40,883 nucleotides of DNA from Paramagnetospirillum caucaseum. Its GTDB lineage: Bacteria > Pseudomonadota > Alphaproteobacteria > Rhodospirillales > Magnetospirillaceae. The stretch is from positions 1-40,883 of the forward strand of contig NZ_AONQ01000040.1 in assembly GCF_000342045.1 (NCBI RefSeq), written 5' to 3'. Below, one piece after another: positions 1-7,283 of the stretch. The notes beneath the pieces were generated by a model. It ran no database searches, had not been told where the DNA came from, and saw only the letters and a program-made list of their open reading frames with translations. The first letter of the stretch is position 1. Every line of letters begins with the position of its first letter. The translations under genes were made by a program, and so were the position numbers.

Positions 1-569
1 ATGAAGGCCGGGTGGTCGGCGGGCGTCACCAGGGGGGTGAAGGCGTCGGACGACGCCTCCAGCACCGACCACAGATCCTGCGCCCCGCCCTCCCCCGCCA
101 CCAGCACCCGCTCCAACTCGGGCAGGCGGTGGCGGGCGCGGTCCAGCGCCGGTCCGGCCGCCGGATCGATCACCGCCACCCTGGCGCCACTGTCTGCCAG
201 TCGCCAGCCCAGGGGCTCGGCCCCCAGCGAGAGCGGCACCGGCACCAGCACGGCACCCATCTTGGTGACGGCCAGCAGGGTCACCGCCGCCTCCAGCCCG
301 GCGGGCAGCACCATGGCCACCCGGTCGCCGGGCACGACGCCCATGGCGGCCAGCCCGTTGGCCAGCCGGTTGGACAACAGGCGCAGCATGTGGAAGGTGT
401 GGCGCTCGACGCCACCGTCCGGGGCCTCGACGATCAGGGCGGTGCGATGGCCGTCGGCCCCGGCCATGGTCTGGCGGTCGCAGACGTCGAAGGCCAGGTT
501 GTAGCGTTCCGGAATCTTCCAGCGGAAGGTCCGGCAGGCCTCTTCATAGCTGCGGCTGGCGGTCAGCAT
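1..569 (-). CDS. AMP-dependent acyl-CoA synthetase, N-terminal part (cut by window edge)
   Basis: Only the first 189 codons are inside the window; the rest lies beyond base 1. The start ATG at 569-567 has a GAGGA ribosome site six bases upstream. The N-terminus reads FRWKIPERYNLAFDVCDR, the usual opening of ANL-superfamily acyl-CoA synthetases of the acetyl-/medium-chain/benzoate-CoA ligase type, followed by the first Rossmann-like part (GDRVAMVLPAGLEAAVTLLAV). These enzymes activate a carboxylic acid with ATP to an acyl-AMP and transfer it to CoA in the cytoplasm. The P-loop and substrate pocket are not visible, so substrate cannot be assigned. It starts 9 nt after the stop of the exported TIM-barrel gene and is probably the third gene of a minus-strand operon. 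Confidence 0.85.
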   Translation of the reverse strand, partial: MLTASRSYEEACRTFRWKIPERYNLAFDVCDRQTMAGADGHRTALIVEAPDGGVERHTFHMLRLLSNRLANGLAAMGVVPGDRVAMVLPAGLEAAVTLLAVTKMGAVLVPVPLSLGAEPLGWRLADSGARVAVIDPAAGPALDRARHRLPELERVLVAGEGGAQDLWSVLEASSDAFTPLVTPADHPAF

Positions 570-578
570 GGATCGTCC

Positions 579-1796
579 TCACCCACCCAGCGGCATCAGC
601 TCTTCGAACCACAGATAGGTGCCGACGTCGTCGAACATCACGCCGTCGAAGCCCAGATCCATGATGCCGGCCAGATACTTGCCCAGCATGCCGCGCCATT
701 CGCCGCTGCCCAGGTCGGTGACGAAGGCGCCCGGCCCCTCGTCCAGGGCGTAGAGGAAGGCGGGATTGCCCACCTCCCAGCCCTTCATCCAGTACCAGCG
801 CCAGTCATAGGCGCGACCCAGCGGCATCACCGCGAAGACCAGCCGGCGCGGCCCCAGCTTCTTGTACTTCAGGCGCTGGATGTCGGCCTTGACCAGCAAT
901 TCGCTGGAGCGGTGCGCCACGTCCACCAGCACGATGTCGTAATTGGTCTCGCCGACCGCCTCGACGAACTTGCCCTTGGTGCCGAACTTGTCGGAGCGCA
1001 GCACCGGCAGCCAGTTGCGGGCATGGGCGACGGTCAGGATTTCCTTGGCGTTCTCGAAGGCGGGATGGGCGCGCGGCGTCTCCTCCAGCGGGCCGCCGCC
1101 GATCTTGGCATAGGGGGTGACCTTGTCCCGGATGGCGGATTTGTAGGCGGCCTCCATCCCCCCCTTGTCGTCGCACATCTCGACGGCCAGCACGTTGCGG
1201 CCCTCGGAGCGGATGGCGTCCAGGGCATAGGTGGCGCGCCGCTGGATCTCGGCGCGGGCCTGCTTCTGCTTCAGGTCGTTGTACTTGCGCAGTTCCTCGG
1301 CGGGATCGTTGCTGAAGGGGCCCATCTCCACCGCCACCGGCGGGCGGTGGACGCCGCGCCTCCTCTCGGCCTCCAGTTCGGCGTCCAGGGCGCGCCGCGC
1401 CTTGATCACCTCGTCCAGGGGCTTGTCGAAGGCGTAGGGGCCGCAATACAGACCGTCCATGACGACGCCGTCCAGCACCTTGACCAGCGGCCGGAACACC
1501 GAGCGCAAGGGCGGACGCTTGATGAAGTTGGCGCCGGTGGGATCGTGCAGGTCGTCCCACTCCATCTCCAGTTCGCCCTTGACCAGCAGTTCGTCGCCGC
1601 CGCGCATCAACACCTGGAAGGCGGGATTGCGCTTCTTGGCGTAGGTGCCCAGCTCGATGACCACGTCGCGGGTCTGCTCGCGGAAATTGGGGATCATGCT
1701 GGGCGGCGGCGGCGCGAAATCGCGGGGCCGGTCGAGCGCCAGGGCCGGCGAGGCGGCGCCCAGCAATACCGCCAAGGCGATCAGGCGTTTGATCAT
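579..1796 (-). CDS. Exported GH114/TM1410-like TIM-barrel protein
   Basis: A 405-residue protein with a clear signal peptide ([20 protein letters not shown]) and no further membrane segment, so probably periplasmic. The C-terminal part, about 310-405, has [19 protein letters not shown], then [21 protein letters not shown], which resembles the end of the endo-alpha-1,4-polygalactosaminidase-like (GH114, TM1410) TIM barrel, where a GFDGV-x-x-D strand carries an acidic residue. The family match is from memory of its motifs; the substrate is unknown. The start ATG at 1796 overlaps the upstream oxidoreductase stop as ATGA, so translation is probably coupled. A longer open frame upstream exists but lies inside the oxidoreductase gene; the signal peptide fixes the start. 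Confidence 0.7.
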   Translation of the reverse strand: MIKRLIALAVLLGAASPALALDRPRDFAPPPPSMIPNFREQTRDVVIELGTYAKKRNPAFQVLMRGGDELLVKGELEMEWDDLHDPTGANFIKRPPLRSVFRPLVKVLDGVVMDGLYCGPYAFDKPLDEVIKARRALDAELEAERRRGVHRPPVAVEMGPFSNDPAEELRKYNDLKQKQARAEIQRRATYALDAIRSEGRNVLAVEMCDDKGGMEAAYKSAIRDKVTPYAKIGGGPLEETPRAHPAFENAKEILTVAHARNWLPVLRSDKFGTKGKFVEAVGETNYDIVLVDVAHRSSELLVKADIQRLKYKKLGPRRLVFAVMPLGRAYDWRWYWMKGWEVGNPAFLYALDEGPGAFVTDLGSGEWRGMLGKYLAGIMDLGFDGVMFDDVGTYLWFEELMPLGG

Positions 1797-2902
1797 GCCA
1801 GCAACTCCCCCACATGCTTGGCGATGGCGAGGCTGGAGGTCAGCCCCGGACTCTCGATGCCATAGAGCGCCGCCACGCCGGGCAAACCGGTCTCGGCGGG
1901 GCCATGGATGAGAAAATCGGCGGCCGGCTCCCCTTCCGCGGTGATCTTCGGGCGGATGCCGGCATAGGCGGGCTCTAGCGCGCCGTCGGGCAGGCCGGGC
2001 CAATAGCGGCGGATGGCGGCGTAGAACGAATCCCCCCGCCGGGCATCGACGCGGTAATCCTCTTCCGTCACCCATTCCACGTCGGGGCCGAAGCGCGCCC
2101 GCCCGCCCAGGTCCAGGGTGAGATGCACCCCAAGCCCGGCGGCCACCGGCACCGGATAGATCAGGCGCGAGAACGGCGTGCGCCCCGACAGGGTGAAGTA
2201 ATTGCCCTTGCACAAATGAGCCGGCGGCACGTTGGCCAGCCCCAGGGCGGCCCCCAGGCGCGGCGCGGCGAGGCCGGCGGCCAGCACCACCCGGCGCGCC
2301 AGCAGGGTGGCCGGCTCGGCGCCGCCCACCGCGAGCAGCATGCCGCTATCGGTGGGACGCCCGCCGGTCACCGGCGATTTCAGCGCCAGGGCGGCGCCCC
2401 GCCCCTCGGCCTCACCCAGCAGCGACAGCATCAGCCCATGGGTGTCGATGATGCCGGTGGCGGGCGACAGCAGCGCCGCCACGCAATCGAGGTCGGGCTC
2501 CATCTCGCGGGCCTGGGCGGCGGAAACCGGGGCCAGCCCCTCGACGCCGTTGGCCCGGCCCTTTTCAAGAATGCCGTCCAGCTGCGCCGCCTCGGCCTCG
2601 CTGGTGGCGACGATCAGCTTGCCCGTCACCTTGTGGGGCACCCCCCGGCTGGCGGCGTAGTCGCGCAGCATGCGGTTGCCGGCCACGCACAGCCGCGCCT
2701 TCCGGCTGCCCGCCGGATAGTACATGCCGGCGTGGATGACCTCGGAATTGCGCGACGAGATGCCGGTGCCGATGGCGCCCTCGGCCTCGAGGACGACCAC
2801 CTCGCGGCCGGCCTGGGCCAGGGCGCGGGCCACGGCCAGCCCGACCACTCCGGCCCCGATCACCACGCAATCGACCCGCTCGGCGGCAGCTTCGGTCAAC
2901 AC
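1793..2902 (-). CDS. FAD-dependent oxidoreductase, L-2-hydroxyglutarate oxidase (LhgO)-like
   Basis: A 369-residue DAO-family flavoprotein. Near the N-terminus [19 protein letters not shown] is the dinucleotide-binding GxGxxG fold, ending in an acidic residue (VVVLEAE) for the FAD ribose. [18 protein letters not shown] and the following KARLC are typical of the LhgO/YgaF group, which oxidises L-2-hydroxyglutarate and passes electrons to the respiratory chain. I chose the GTG at 2902-2900 because GGGGAAG lies 6 nt upstream and the fold begins at once. An in-frame ATG at 2962 would lie upstream of the likely promoter. First gene of a three-gene minus-strand run. The precise substrate is inferred; other 2-hydroxyacid or glycine-oxidase-like activities are possible. 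Confidence 0.8.
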   Translation of the reverse strand: MLTEAAAERVDCVVIGAGVVGLAVARALAQAGREVVVLEAEGAIGTGISSRNSEVIHAGMYYPAGSRKARLCVAGNRMLRDYAASRGVPHKVTGKLIVATSEAEAAQLDGILEKGRANGVEGLAPVSAAQAREMEPDLDCVAALLSPATGIIDTHGLMLSLLGEAEGRGAALALKSPVTGGRPTDSGMLLAVGGAEPATLLARRVVLAAGLAAPRLGAALGLANVPPAHLCKGNYFTLSGRTPFSRLIYPVPVAAGLGVHLTLDLGGRARFGPDVEWVTEEDYRVDARRGDSFYAAIRRYWPGLPDGALEPAYAGIRPKITAEGEPAADFLIHGPAETGLPGVAALYGIESPGLTSSLAIAKHVGELLA

Positions 2903-2941
2903 CTTGTTCTTCCCCACAACGGAACCATCTAGATGTCGCGG

Positions 2942-2970
2942 AGAATAGCATCGGAGGATCAAGGGTTAAA
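2942..2970 (-). promoter_or_regulatory. Possible sigma70 promoter for the LhgO-like operon
   Basis: On the minus strand TTTAAC (2970-2965) and TATTCT (2947-2942) are separated by 17 bases. The -35 box is weak and the -10 box fair. Transcription would begin near 2935 and leave a leader of about 30 bases before the GTG at 2902. Confidence 0.4.
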
Positions 2971-2982
2971 GGCGCATCGCCG

Positions 2983-3011
2983 TTGCACCCGTGCCCCGCC
3001 GCCGCTAGACT
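2983..3011 (+). promoter_or_regulatory. Possible sigma70 promoter for the molybdopterin oxidoreductase
   Basis: TTGCAC (2983-2988), a 17-base spacer and TAGACT (3006-3011) on the plus strand. It is divergent from and just beyond the minus-strand promoter. Transcription would begin near 3018, about 30 bases before the GTG start at 3047. Confidence 0.45.
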
Positions 3012-3046
3012 CCGCCGCACCGCACCATTGCCGGACAAGCCCGCCC

Positions 3047-5092
3047 GTGACCGTCGACACCGCCACTTCCGTCTGCCCCCACGACTGCCCCAGCGCCTGC
3101 CCGCTGGTGGTCGAACTGCCCGGGCCGGGCCGCATCGGCCGGGTGCATGGCGGCGACCTGCCCTATACCGACGGCGTGGTCTGCGCCAAGGTGGCGCGCT
3201 ATGCCGAGCGGGTGCACCATCCTGACCGCCTGACCACCCCGCTGAGGCGCCTGGGCGCCAAGGGCGAAGGCCGCTTCGCCCCCATCTCGTGGGACGAGGC
3301 GCAGGACGAGATCGCTTCGCGCTTCAAGGAGGCGGCGGCTCGCCTGGGGCCGCAAACGGTGTGGCCCTATTTCTATGCCGGCACCATGGGCCACGTGCAG
3401 CAATCGGCCATCAACCGGCTGCGCCGCGTCATGGGCTATTCCAACCAGGCCAAGACCATCTGTTCCACCTCGGCCAGCACCGGCTGGGTGGCGGGCACCG
3501 GCGCCAAGTGGGGCGTGGACCCGCGCGAAATTCCCGAAAGCGACCTGATCGTCATCTGGGGCGCCAACCCGGCCGCCACCCAGGTGCACCTGATGGGGCT
3601 GATCTCCCAGGCGCGCAAGCAGCGCGGCGCAAAGCTGGTGGTGGTCGATCCCTACCGCACCCCCACGGCGGAAAAGGCCGACCGGCACCTGATGCTGCGT
3701 CCCGGCACCGACGGCGCCCTGGCCTGCGCCGTGATGCATGTGATGTTCCGCGACGATCTGGCCGACCGCGCCTATATGGCGCGCTACACCGATTGCCCCG
3801 AGCGGCTGGAGAGGCATCTGGAGAGCCGCACGCCGCAATGGGCCGCCGCCATCACCGGCCTCGCCGCCGAGGAGATCGAGGCCTTCGCCCGGCTCTACGG
3901 CACCACCAAACGCGCCTATCTGCGCTCGGGCTACGGCTATTCCCGGTCGCGCAACGGCTCGGTCAACGTCCATGCCGTGTCGTGCCTGCCCGCCGTCTCG
4001 GGGGCGTGGCGGCACAGGGGGGGCGGCGCCAACCAAAGCATGGGCGGGGTATTCGACCTTCGCCGCACCCTGCTGGACGGCCTCGACGTGCCCGCTCCCA
4101 AGGTGCGCACCCTGGACATGAGCCGCATCGGCCCGGTGCTGACCGGCGACCCGAAGGATCTGGCCGGCGGCCCGCCGGTCACCGCCATGCTGGTGCAGAA
4201 TTCCAATCCCGCCGCCGTCGCCCCCGACAGCGGGCTGGTGCGCCGGGGAATGCTGCGCGACGACCTGTTCCTGGCCGTGCACGAGCAGTTCATGACGGCG
4301 ACGGCGCGCCTCGCCGACATCGTGCTGCCCGCCACCACCAGCATGGAGCATGCCGACCTCTACACCAGCTACGGCCATACCTTCCTGCAGGTGGCCAAGC
4401 CGGTGATTCCCCCCATCGGCCAGTCGTGCCCCAACCACCGGGTGATCGCCGACCTGGCGTCGCGGCTGGGGGCGATCCACCCCGGCTTCGAGATGGACGA
4501 GTGGGAGATGATCGACCAGGTGCTGGCGGCATCCGACCTGCCGGGCGCCGACGAGCTGCATGCGCTGGGCGGGCTGGACTGCGCCAAGGTGTTCGAGGAC
4601 GCCCATTTCCTCTCGGGCTTCGGCCACGAGGACGGCCGCTTCCGCTTCGCCCCCGACTGGGGGGCCGAGGGACTGCCGGAACTGCCCGACCATCTGGCGG
4701 TCACCGACGCGGCGGACGAGGACCACCCCTTCCGCCTGATCACGCCGCCGTCGCGGCACTTCCTCAACACCAGCTTCACCGAAATGCCCACCTCGCGGAC
4801 CCAAGCCGGGCGGCCCACCGCCCTGCTCCACCCCGACGACTGCGCCGCCCTGGGCTTGACCGAGGGCGGATTGGTGTCCATCGGCAATTCCAAGGCGGAG
4901 ATCACCGTCCACGTCCAATCCTTCCCCGGCATCGCCAGGGGCGTGGCGGCGGTGGAGGGCATCTGGCCCGACGAGTTCTTCCCGGGCGGCAAGGGCGTCA
5001 ATTTCCTGACCAGCGCCGACCCCGCCCTGCCGGGCGGCGGCGCCGTCTTCCACGACACCAAGGTCTGGCTGAAACAGGTGGAGCCGTCATGA
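3047..5092 (+). CDS. Molybdopterin (bis-MGD) oxidoreductase with N-terminal [4Fe-4S] site
   Basis: A 681-residue member of the DMSO-reductase superfamily. Cysteines 10, 14, 18 (CPHDCPSAC) and 46 (GVVCAK) form the N-terminal [4Fe-4S] motif. Cys139 in TICSTSAS is in the usual place of the Mo-coordinating residue. SDLIVIWGANPAATQVH and VVVDPYRTPTA belong to the pterin-binding domains; the C-terminal beta-barrel domain begins near HPFRLITPPSRHFLNTSF. There is no Tat signal, so the enzyme is probably cytoplasmic. No FeS or membrane subunit lies next to it, so its electron partner and substrate are unknown. The GTG start at 3047 puts the cysteine motif 9 residues in, as in relatives; an upstream ATG at 2933 falls before the likely promoter. 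Its stop overlaps the mipZ start (ATGA). Confidence 0.88.
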   Translation: MTVDTATSVCPHDCPSACPLVVELPGPGRIGRVHGGDLPYTDGVVCAKVARYAERVHHPDRLTTPLRRLGAKGEGRFAPISWDEAQDEIASRFKEAAARLGPQTVWPYFYAGTMGHVQQSAINRLRRVMGYSNQAKTICSTSASTGWVAGTGAKWGVDPREIPESDLIVIWGANPAATQVHLMGLISQARKQRGAKLVVVDPYRTPTAEKADRHLMLRPGTDGALACAVMHVMFRDDLADRAYMARYTDCPERLERHLESRTPQWAAAITGLAAEEIEAFARLYGTTKRAYLRSGYGYSRSRNGSVNVHAVSCLPAVSGAWRHRGGGANQSMGGVFDLRRTLLDGLDVPAPKVRTLDMSRIGPVLTGDPKDLAGGPPVTAMLVQNSNPAAVAPDSGLVRRGMLRDDLFLAVHEQFMTATARLADIVLPATTSMEHADLYTSYGHTFLQVAKPVIPPIGQSCPNHRVIADLASRLGAIHPGFEMDEWEMIDQVLAASDLPGADELHALGGLDCAKVFEDAHFLSGFGHEDGRFRFAPDWGAEGLPELPDHLAVTDAADEDHPFRLITPPSRHFLNTSFTEMPTSRTQAGRPTALLHPDDCAALGLTEGGLVSIGNSKAEITVHVQSFPGIARGVAAVEGIWPDEFFPGGKGVNFLTSADPALPGGGAVFHDTKVWLKQVEPS

Positions 5093-5886
5093 AGAAAGCC
5101 CACGTCATCGTCGTCGGCAACGAGAAGGGCGGCACCGGCAAGTCCACCATCTCCATGCACCTGATCGTCAGCCTGCTGGACCGGGGCCTGTCGGTGGGCA
5201 GTATCGACGTCGACGCCCGCCAGGCGACGCTGACCCGCTATGTCGGCAACCGGGCGGCCCGCCGGGACCGGGCGGAGCTGGACCTGCCGCTGCCCGAGCA
5301 CGTGGCCATCCCCCCCACCGGCGACGGAGCCGCCGATTGCGCCCGGCTGGAGGAGGCGTTCCGGGACTTCGCCGCCCGCCACGACGTGGTGGTGATCGAC
5401 ACGCCGGGCAGCGACCATCCCATGTCGCGCCTGGGCCATTCCTTCGCCGACACCCTGGTGACGCCCCTGAACGACTCGCTGGTGGACCTGGACGTGCTGG
5501 CCCTGGTCGAACCGGGAACCATGAAGATCCGCCGCCCCAGCCATTATGCCGAGATGGTGTGGGAGACCAAGAAAGCCCGCGCCATGCGCGGTGAGAAGGC
5601 GGTGGTGGACTGGATCGTGCTCCGGAACCGCCTGTCCACCCTGGACGCCCGCAACAAGCGCGACATGGAGAAGCTGCTGGCCGAGCTGTCGAAGCGGGTC
5701 GGCTTCCGGATCATTCCCGGCCTGGGCGAGCGGGTGATCTACCGCTCCATGTTCCTGGAAGGCCTGACCCTGATCGACCTGAAGAAGAAGCCGCTGGGCT
5801 TCGATTTCAACATGAGCCACGTGGCCGCCCGCCAGGAGCTGCGCACCCTGGTCGATGCCATCGGGGTGAGTGCGGCGGCGGGGTAA
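5089..5886 (+). CDS. mipZ: MipZ, ParA-family ATPase that positions the division plane
   Basis: A 265-residue deviant-Walker ATPase. KGGTGKST at residues 13-20 is the P-loop with the signature lysine at 13; VVVIDTPGSD places the switch aspartate at 104. Downstream, VTPLNDSLVDLDVL, MVWETKKARAMRG, DWIVLRNRLSTLDARN, RVGFRIIPGLGERVIYR and HVAARQELRTL match Caulobacter MipZ nearly motif by motif, which separates it from ParA and Soj. In Caulobacter MipZ forms a polar gradient through ParB and inhibits FtsZ polymerisation so that the ring forms at midcell. ftsZ is in the same window at 38108. The start overlaps the molybdoenzyme stop by 4 nt, so the two are probably co-translated; that pairing has no obvious functional logic. 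Confidence 0.95.
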   Translation: MKKAHVIVVGNEKGGTGKSTISMHLIVSLLDRGLSVGSIDVDARQATLTRYVGNRAARRDRAELDLPLPEHVAIPPTGDGAADCARLEEAFRDFAARHDVVVIDTPGSDHPMSRLGHSFADTLVTPLNDSLVDLDVLALVEPGTMKIRRPSHYAEMVWETKKARAMRGEKAVVDWIVLRNRLSTLDARNKRDMEKLLAELSKRVGFRIIPGLGERVIYRSMFLEGLTLIDLKKKPLGFDFNMSHVAARQELRTLVDAIGVSAAAG

Positions 5887-5888
5887 TG

Positions 5889-5923
5889 CCAACCTGCGTT
5901 GAGTAAAACTCATCGCGGGTTGG
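5889..5923. other. Long perfect-type hairpin just after mipZ
   Basis: CCAACCTGCG (5889-5898) pairs with CGCGGGTTGG (5914-5923), with one G-T pair. After one T-T mismatch, TGAGT (5900-5904) pairs with ACTCA (5908-5912) around an AAA loop. It begins two bases after the mipZ stop and has no T-run on either side, so it is not a standard terminator. It may be a REP-like intergenic palindrome or an mRNA 3' stabiliser. Confidence 0.7.
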
Positions 5924-5940
5924 ATAGGCCCAAGGGGCCG

Positions 5941-5980
5941 CGCGCCTTATGGCGCGGGAGGCATGGGCGCGGAGGCGCCC
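5941..5980. other. Two short GC-rich hairpins between mipZ and dksA
   Basis: CGCGCC (5941-5946)/GGCGCG (5951-5956) with a TTAT loop, and GGGCGC (5965-5970)/GCGCCC (5975-5980) with a GGAG loop. Together with the palindrome at 5889 and the terminator at 5994 they fill the convergent mipZ-dksA gap with structure. Confidence 0.5.
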
Positions 5981-5993
5981 GCCCGCTTCCAAT

Positions 5994-6022
5994 GAAAAAT
6001 GCCCCGCCGAGGGCGGGGCATT
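5994..6022 (-). terminator. Rho-independent terminator of dksA
   Basis: An 11-bp perfect stem, AATGCCCCGCC (5998-6008) and GGCGGGGCATT (6012-6022), with a 3-base loop. On the minus strand it is followed by TTTTT-C, 28 bases after the dksA stop. Confidence 0.85.
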
Positions 6023-6050
6023 GGCAGCCGTATTTCTTATCCAGGAAGGA

Positions 6051-6467
6051 TCAGTCCTCCCGATGGGTGCGCTCCAGCCGCTCGTGACGCTCCTGCGCCT
6101 CGATGGACAGGGTGGCGATGGGGCGGGCCTCCAGACGGCGGATGGAGATGGGCTCGCCCGTCTCCTCGCAATAGCCGTAGGAGCCGTCGGCCACCCGGCC
6201 GATGGCGGCGTCGATCTTGGAGATCAACTTGCGCTCGCGGTCGCGGGTGCGAAGCTCCAGGGCGCGGTCGGCCTCGGCCGAGGCGCGGTCGGCGATGTCG
6301 GGCTCCTGCATGCCGCCTTCTTGCAGATGCTGGAGCGTCTCATCGGATTCCCGGAGGAGTTCGGCCCGCCACCGCAGCAGCTTCTGACGGAAATACTCCT
6401 TCATGGTGTCGCTCATGAAGGGCTCGTCCTCGGACGGAACATAGTCCGGCGGCAACGTGACGTTCAT
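6051..6467 (-). CDS. dksA: RNA polymerase-binding transcription factor DksA
   Basis: A 138-residue DksA/TraR protein: an N-terminal stretch, a coiled coil (about 20-90, with the aspartate/alanine tip reading PDIADRASAEAD) and a C-terminal globular domain. DksA enters the RNA polymerase secondary channel and, with ppGpp, lowers rRNA and raises amino-acid biosynthesis transcription. The C-terminal zinc finger is reduced: YCEETGEPI keeps the first cysteine, but the second is Thr and the pair in ARPIATLSIEAQ are Ser and Ala. This pattern is familiar in alphaproteobacterial DksA. The start ATG at 6467 has GAGGGA four bases upstream. Confidence 0.95.
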   Translation of the reverse strand: MNVTLPPDYVPSEDEPFMSDTMKEYFRQKLLRWRAELLRESDETLQHLQEGGMQEPDIADRASAEADRALELRTRDRERKLISKIDAAIGRVADGSYGYCEETGEPISIRRLEARPIATLSIEAQERHERLERTHRED

Positions 6468-6508
6468 ACGATCCCTCGAATTCCTGCTCGGGGTTCAAGT
6501 CGCAGCGC

Positions 6509-6537
6509 AATATATGGATCGAGGCGCACCCCCGCAA
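6509..6537 (-). promoter_or_regulatory. Sigma70 promoter of dksA
   Basis: Minus strand TTGCGG (6537-6532), a 17-base spacer, TATATT (6514-6509). Transcription would begin near 6502, giving a 34-base leader with a GAGGGA ribosome site. Confidence 0.65.
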
Positions 6538-6595
6538 GGGCCGTCTTGCATTCCGGCCCCCCGCCGAAGGGTAAAATCCGCTGGTGACAGGAAAA

Positions 6596-7027
6596 TCAGC
6601 CGCGTTGCGACAGTTTGGCCAGTTCAACCTCGACGCGGAGTTCGATCTCGTCAAGGATCGCCGCCAGACGCGGATCGGCGCAATTCTCGCGCCGGGCCCG
6701 CACATTCTGGGCCAGATTCATCATCCGGCTGGTGGGAATTTCGCCCATCAAAAGGCCGTGGCGCAGTTCCTCGAGCCCGTCCAGCAATTCCTCACCCCGA
6801 CGGACCAGCCGGCGCCGCGCCTCGCGCTCGACGGAATTGTCCACCTGCTGCACCACCAGAAGGGCGTCGATGCCGGTCATGCCCACCGGAGCCTCGACGG
6901 CATGCGCCTCCTCCATCGAATCCATGGATTCGATGAGAGCCTTCTTGAACTCGCCCTTGGCGCCTGAACTTTCGGACTTCCTGGTGCCGGAGACGGCACC
7001 CTTGGAGCCCACGCCTGAAATCTTCAT
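6596..7027 (-). CDS. fliX: FliX, class II flagellar assembly regulator
   Basis: A 143-residue protein opening with MKISGVGSKGAVSGTRKS and continuing with GIDALLVVQQVDN, RGEELLDGLEELRHGLLMG and DPRLAAILDEIELRVEVELAKL, which are the conserved blocks of alphaproteobacterial FliX. In Caulobacter FliX binds the sigma54 activator FlbD and links its activity to completion of the basal body, and it helps P-ring assembly. It is divergent from flgI here, as in Caulobacter. A cytoplasmic protein with a Ser/Gly-rich flexible N-terminus. The ribosome site (CGGGAC) is weak. No clear sigma54 box was found for this direction. Confidence 0.93.
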   Translation of the reverse strand: MKISGVGSKGAVSGTRKSESSGAKGEFKKALIESMDSMEEAHAVEAPVGMTGIDALLVVQQVDNSVEREARRRLVRRGEELLDGLEELRHGLLMGEIPTSRMMNLAQNVRARRENCADPRLAAILDEIELRVEVELAKLSQRG

Positions 7028-7200
7028 GTCCCGATTCTACCCGGTTGGGCCGGACTACGACAGGCGTTATTTCGCCAGAGCCGGCGCCCCGGGTCAACTG
7101 GGCAGGTTTTGCCGGGCTGACGGGCCTTAACTGCCCGGCCAAATCGGCCCACCCCGCCGCGATGACCGCGCCAACGCCCTGGAATACAACGATCTTTCTC

Positions 7201-7217
7201 TTGGCACGGGTTTCGCA
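7201..7217 (+). promoter_or_regulatory. Sigma54 promoter of the flgI operon
   Basis: TTGGCACGGGTTTCGCA has GG at 7203-7204 and GC at 7215-7216, the exact 12-base step of a -24/-12 promoter. It matches TGGCACG-N4-TTGCW except for one base (TCGC for TTGC). Start expected near 7227, 57 bases before flgI. Confidence 0.75.
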
Positions 7218-7283
7218 AGAGGATGTCCGCCAGACCCATGTTCCGTTCGCTGGCCCCATTCAGTTCGCTGGGATGAGATCGCC

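Noticed and set aside
2933-3046. Longer N-terminus for the molybdopterin oxidoreductase from ATG 2933
   Set aside because: It would precede the likely promoter and add residues not seen before the FeS motif in relatives.
3289-5088. Plus-strand open frame running into mipZ from upstream
   Set aside because: The part before 5089 is an off-frame reading of the molybdoenzyme gene; only the segment from the ATG at 5089 is mipZ.
7106-7125. Second sigma54-like site (CTGGGCAGGTTTTGCC) before flgI
   Set aside because: The GG-GC distance is 11, not 12 bases.
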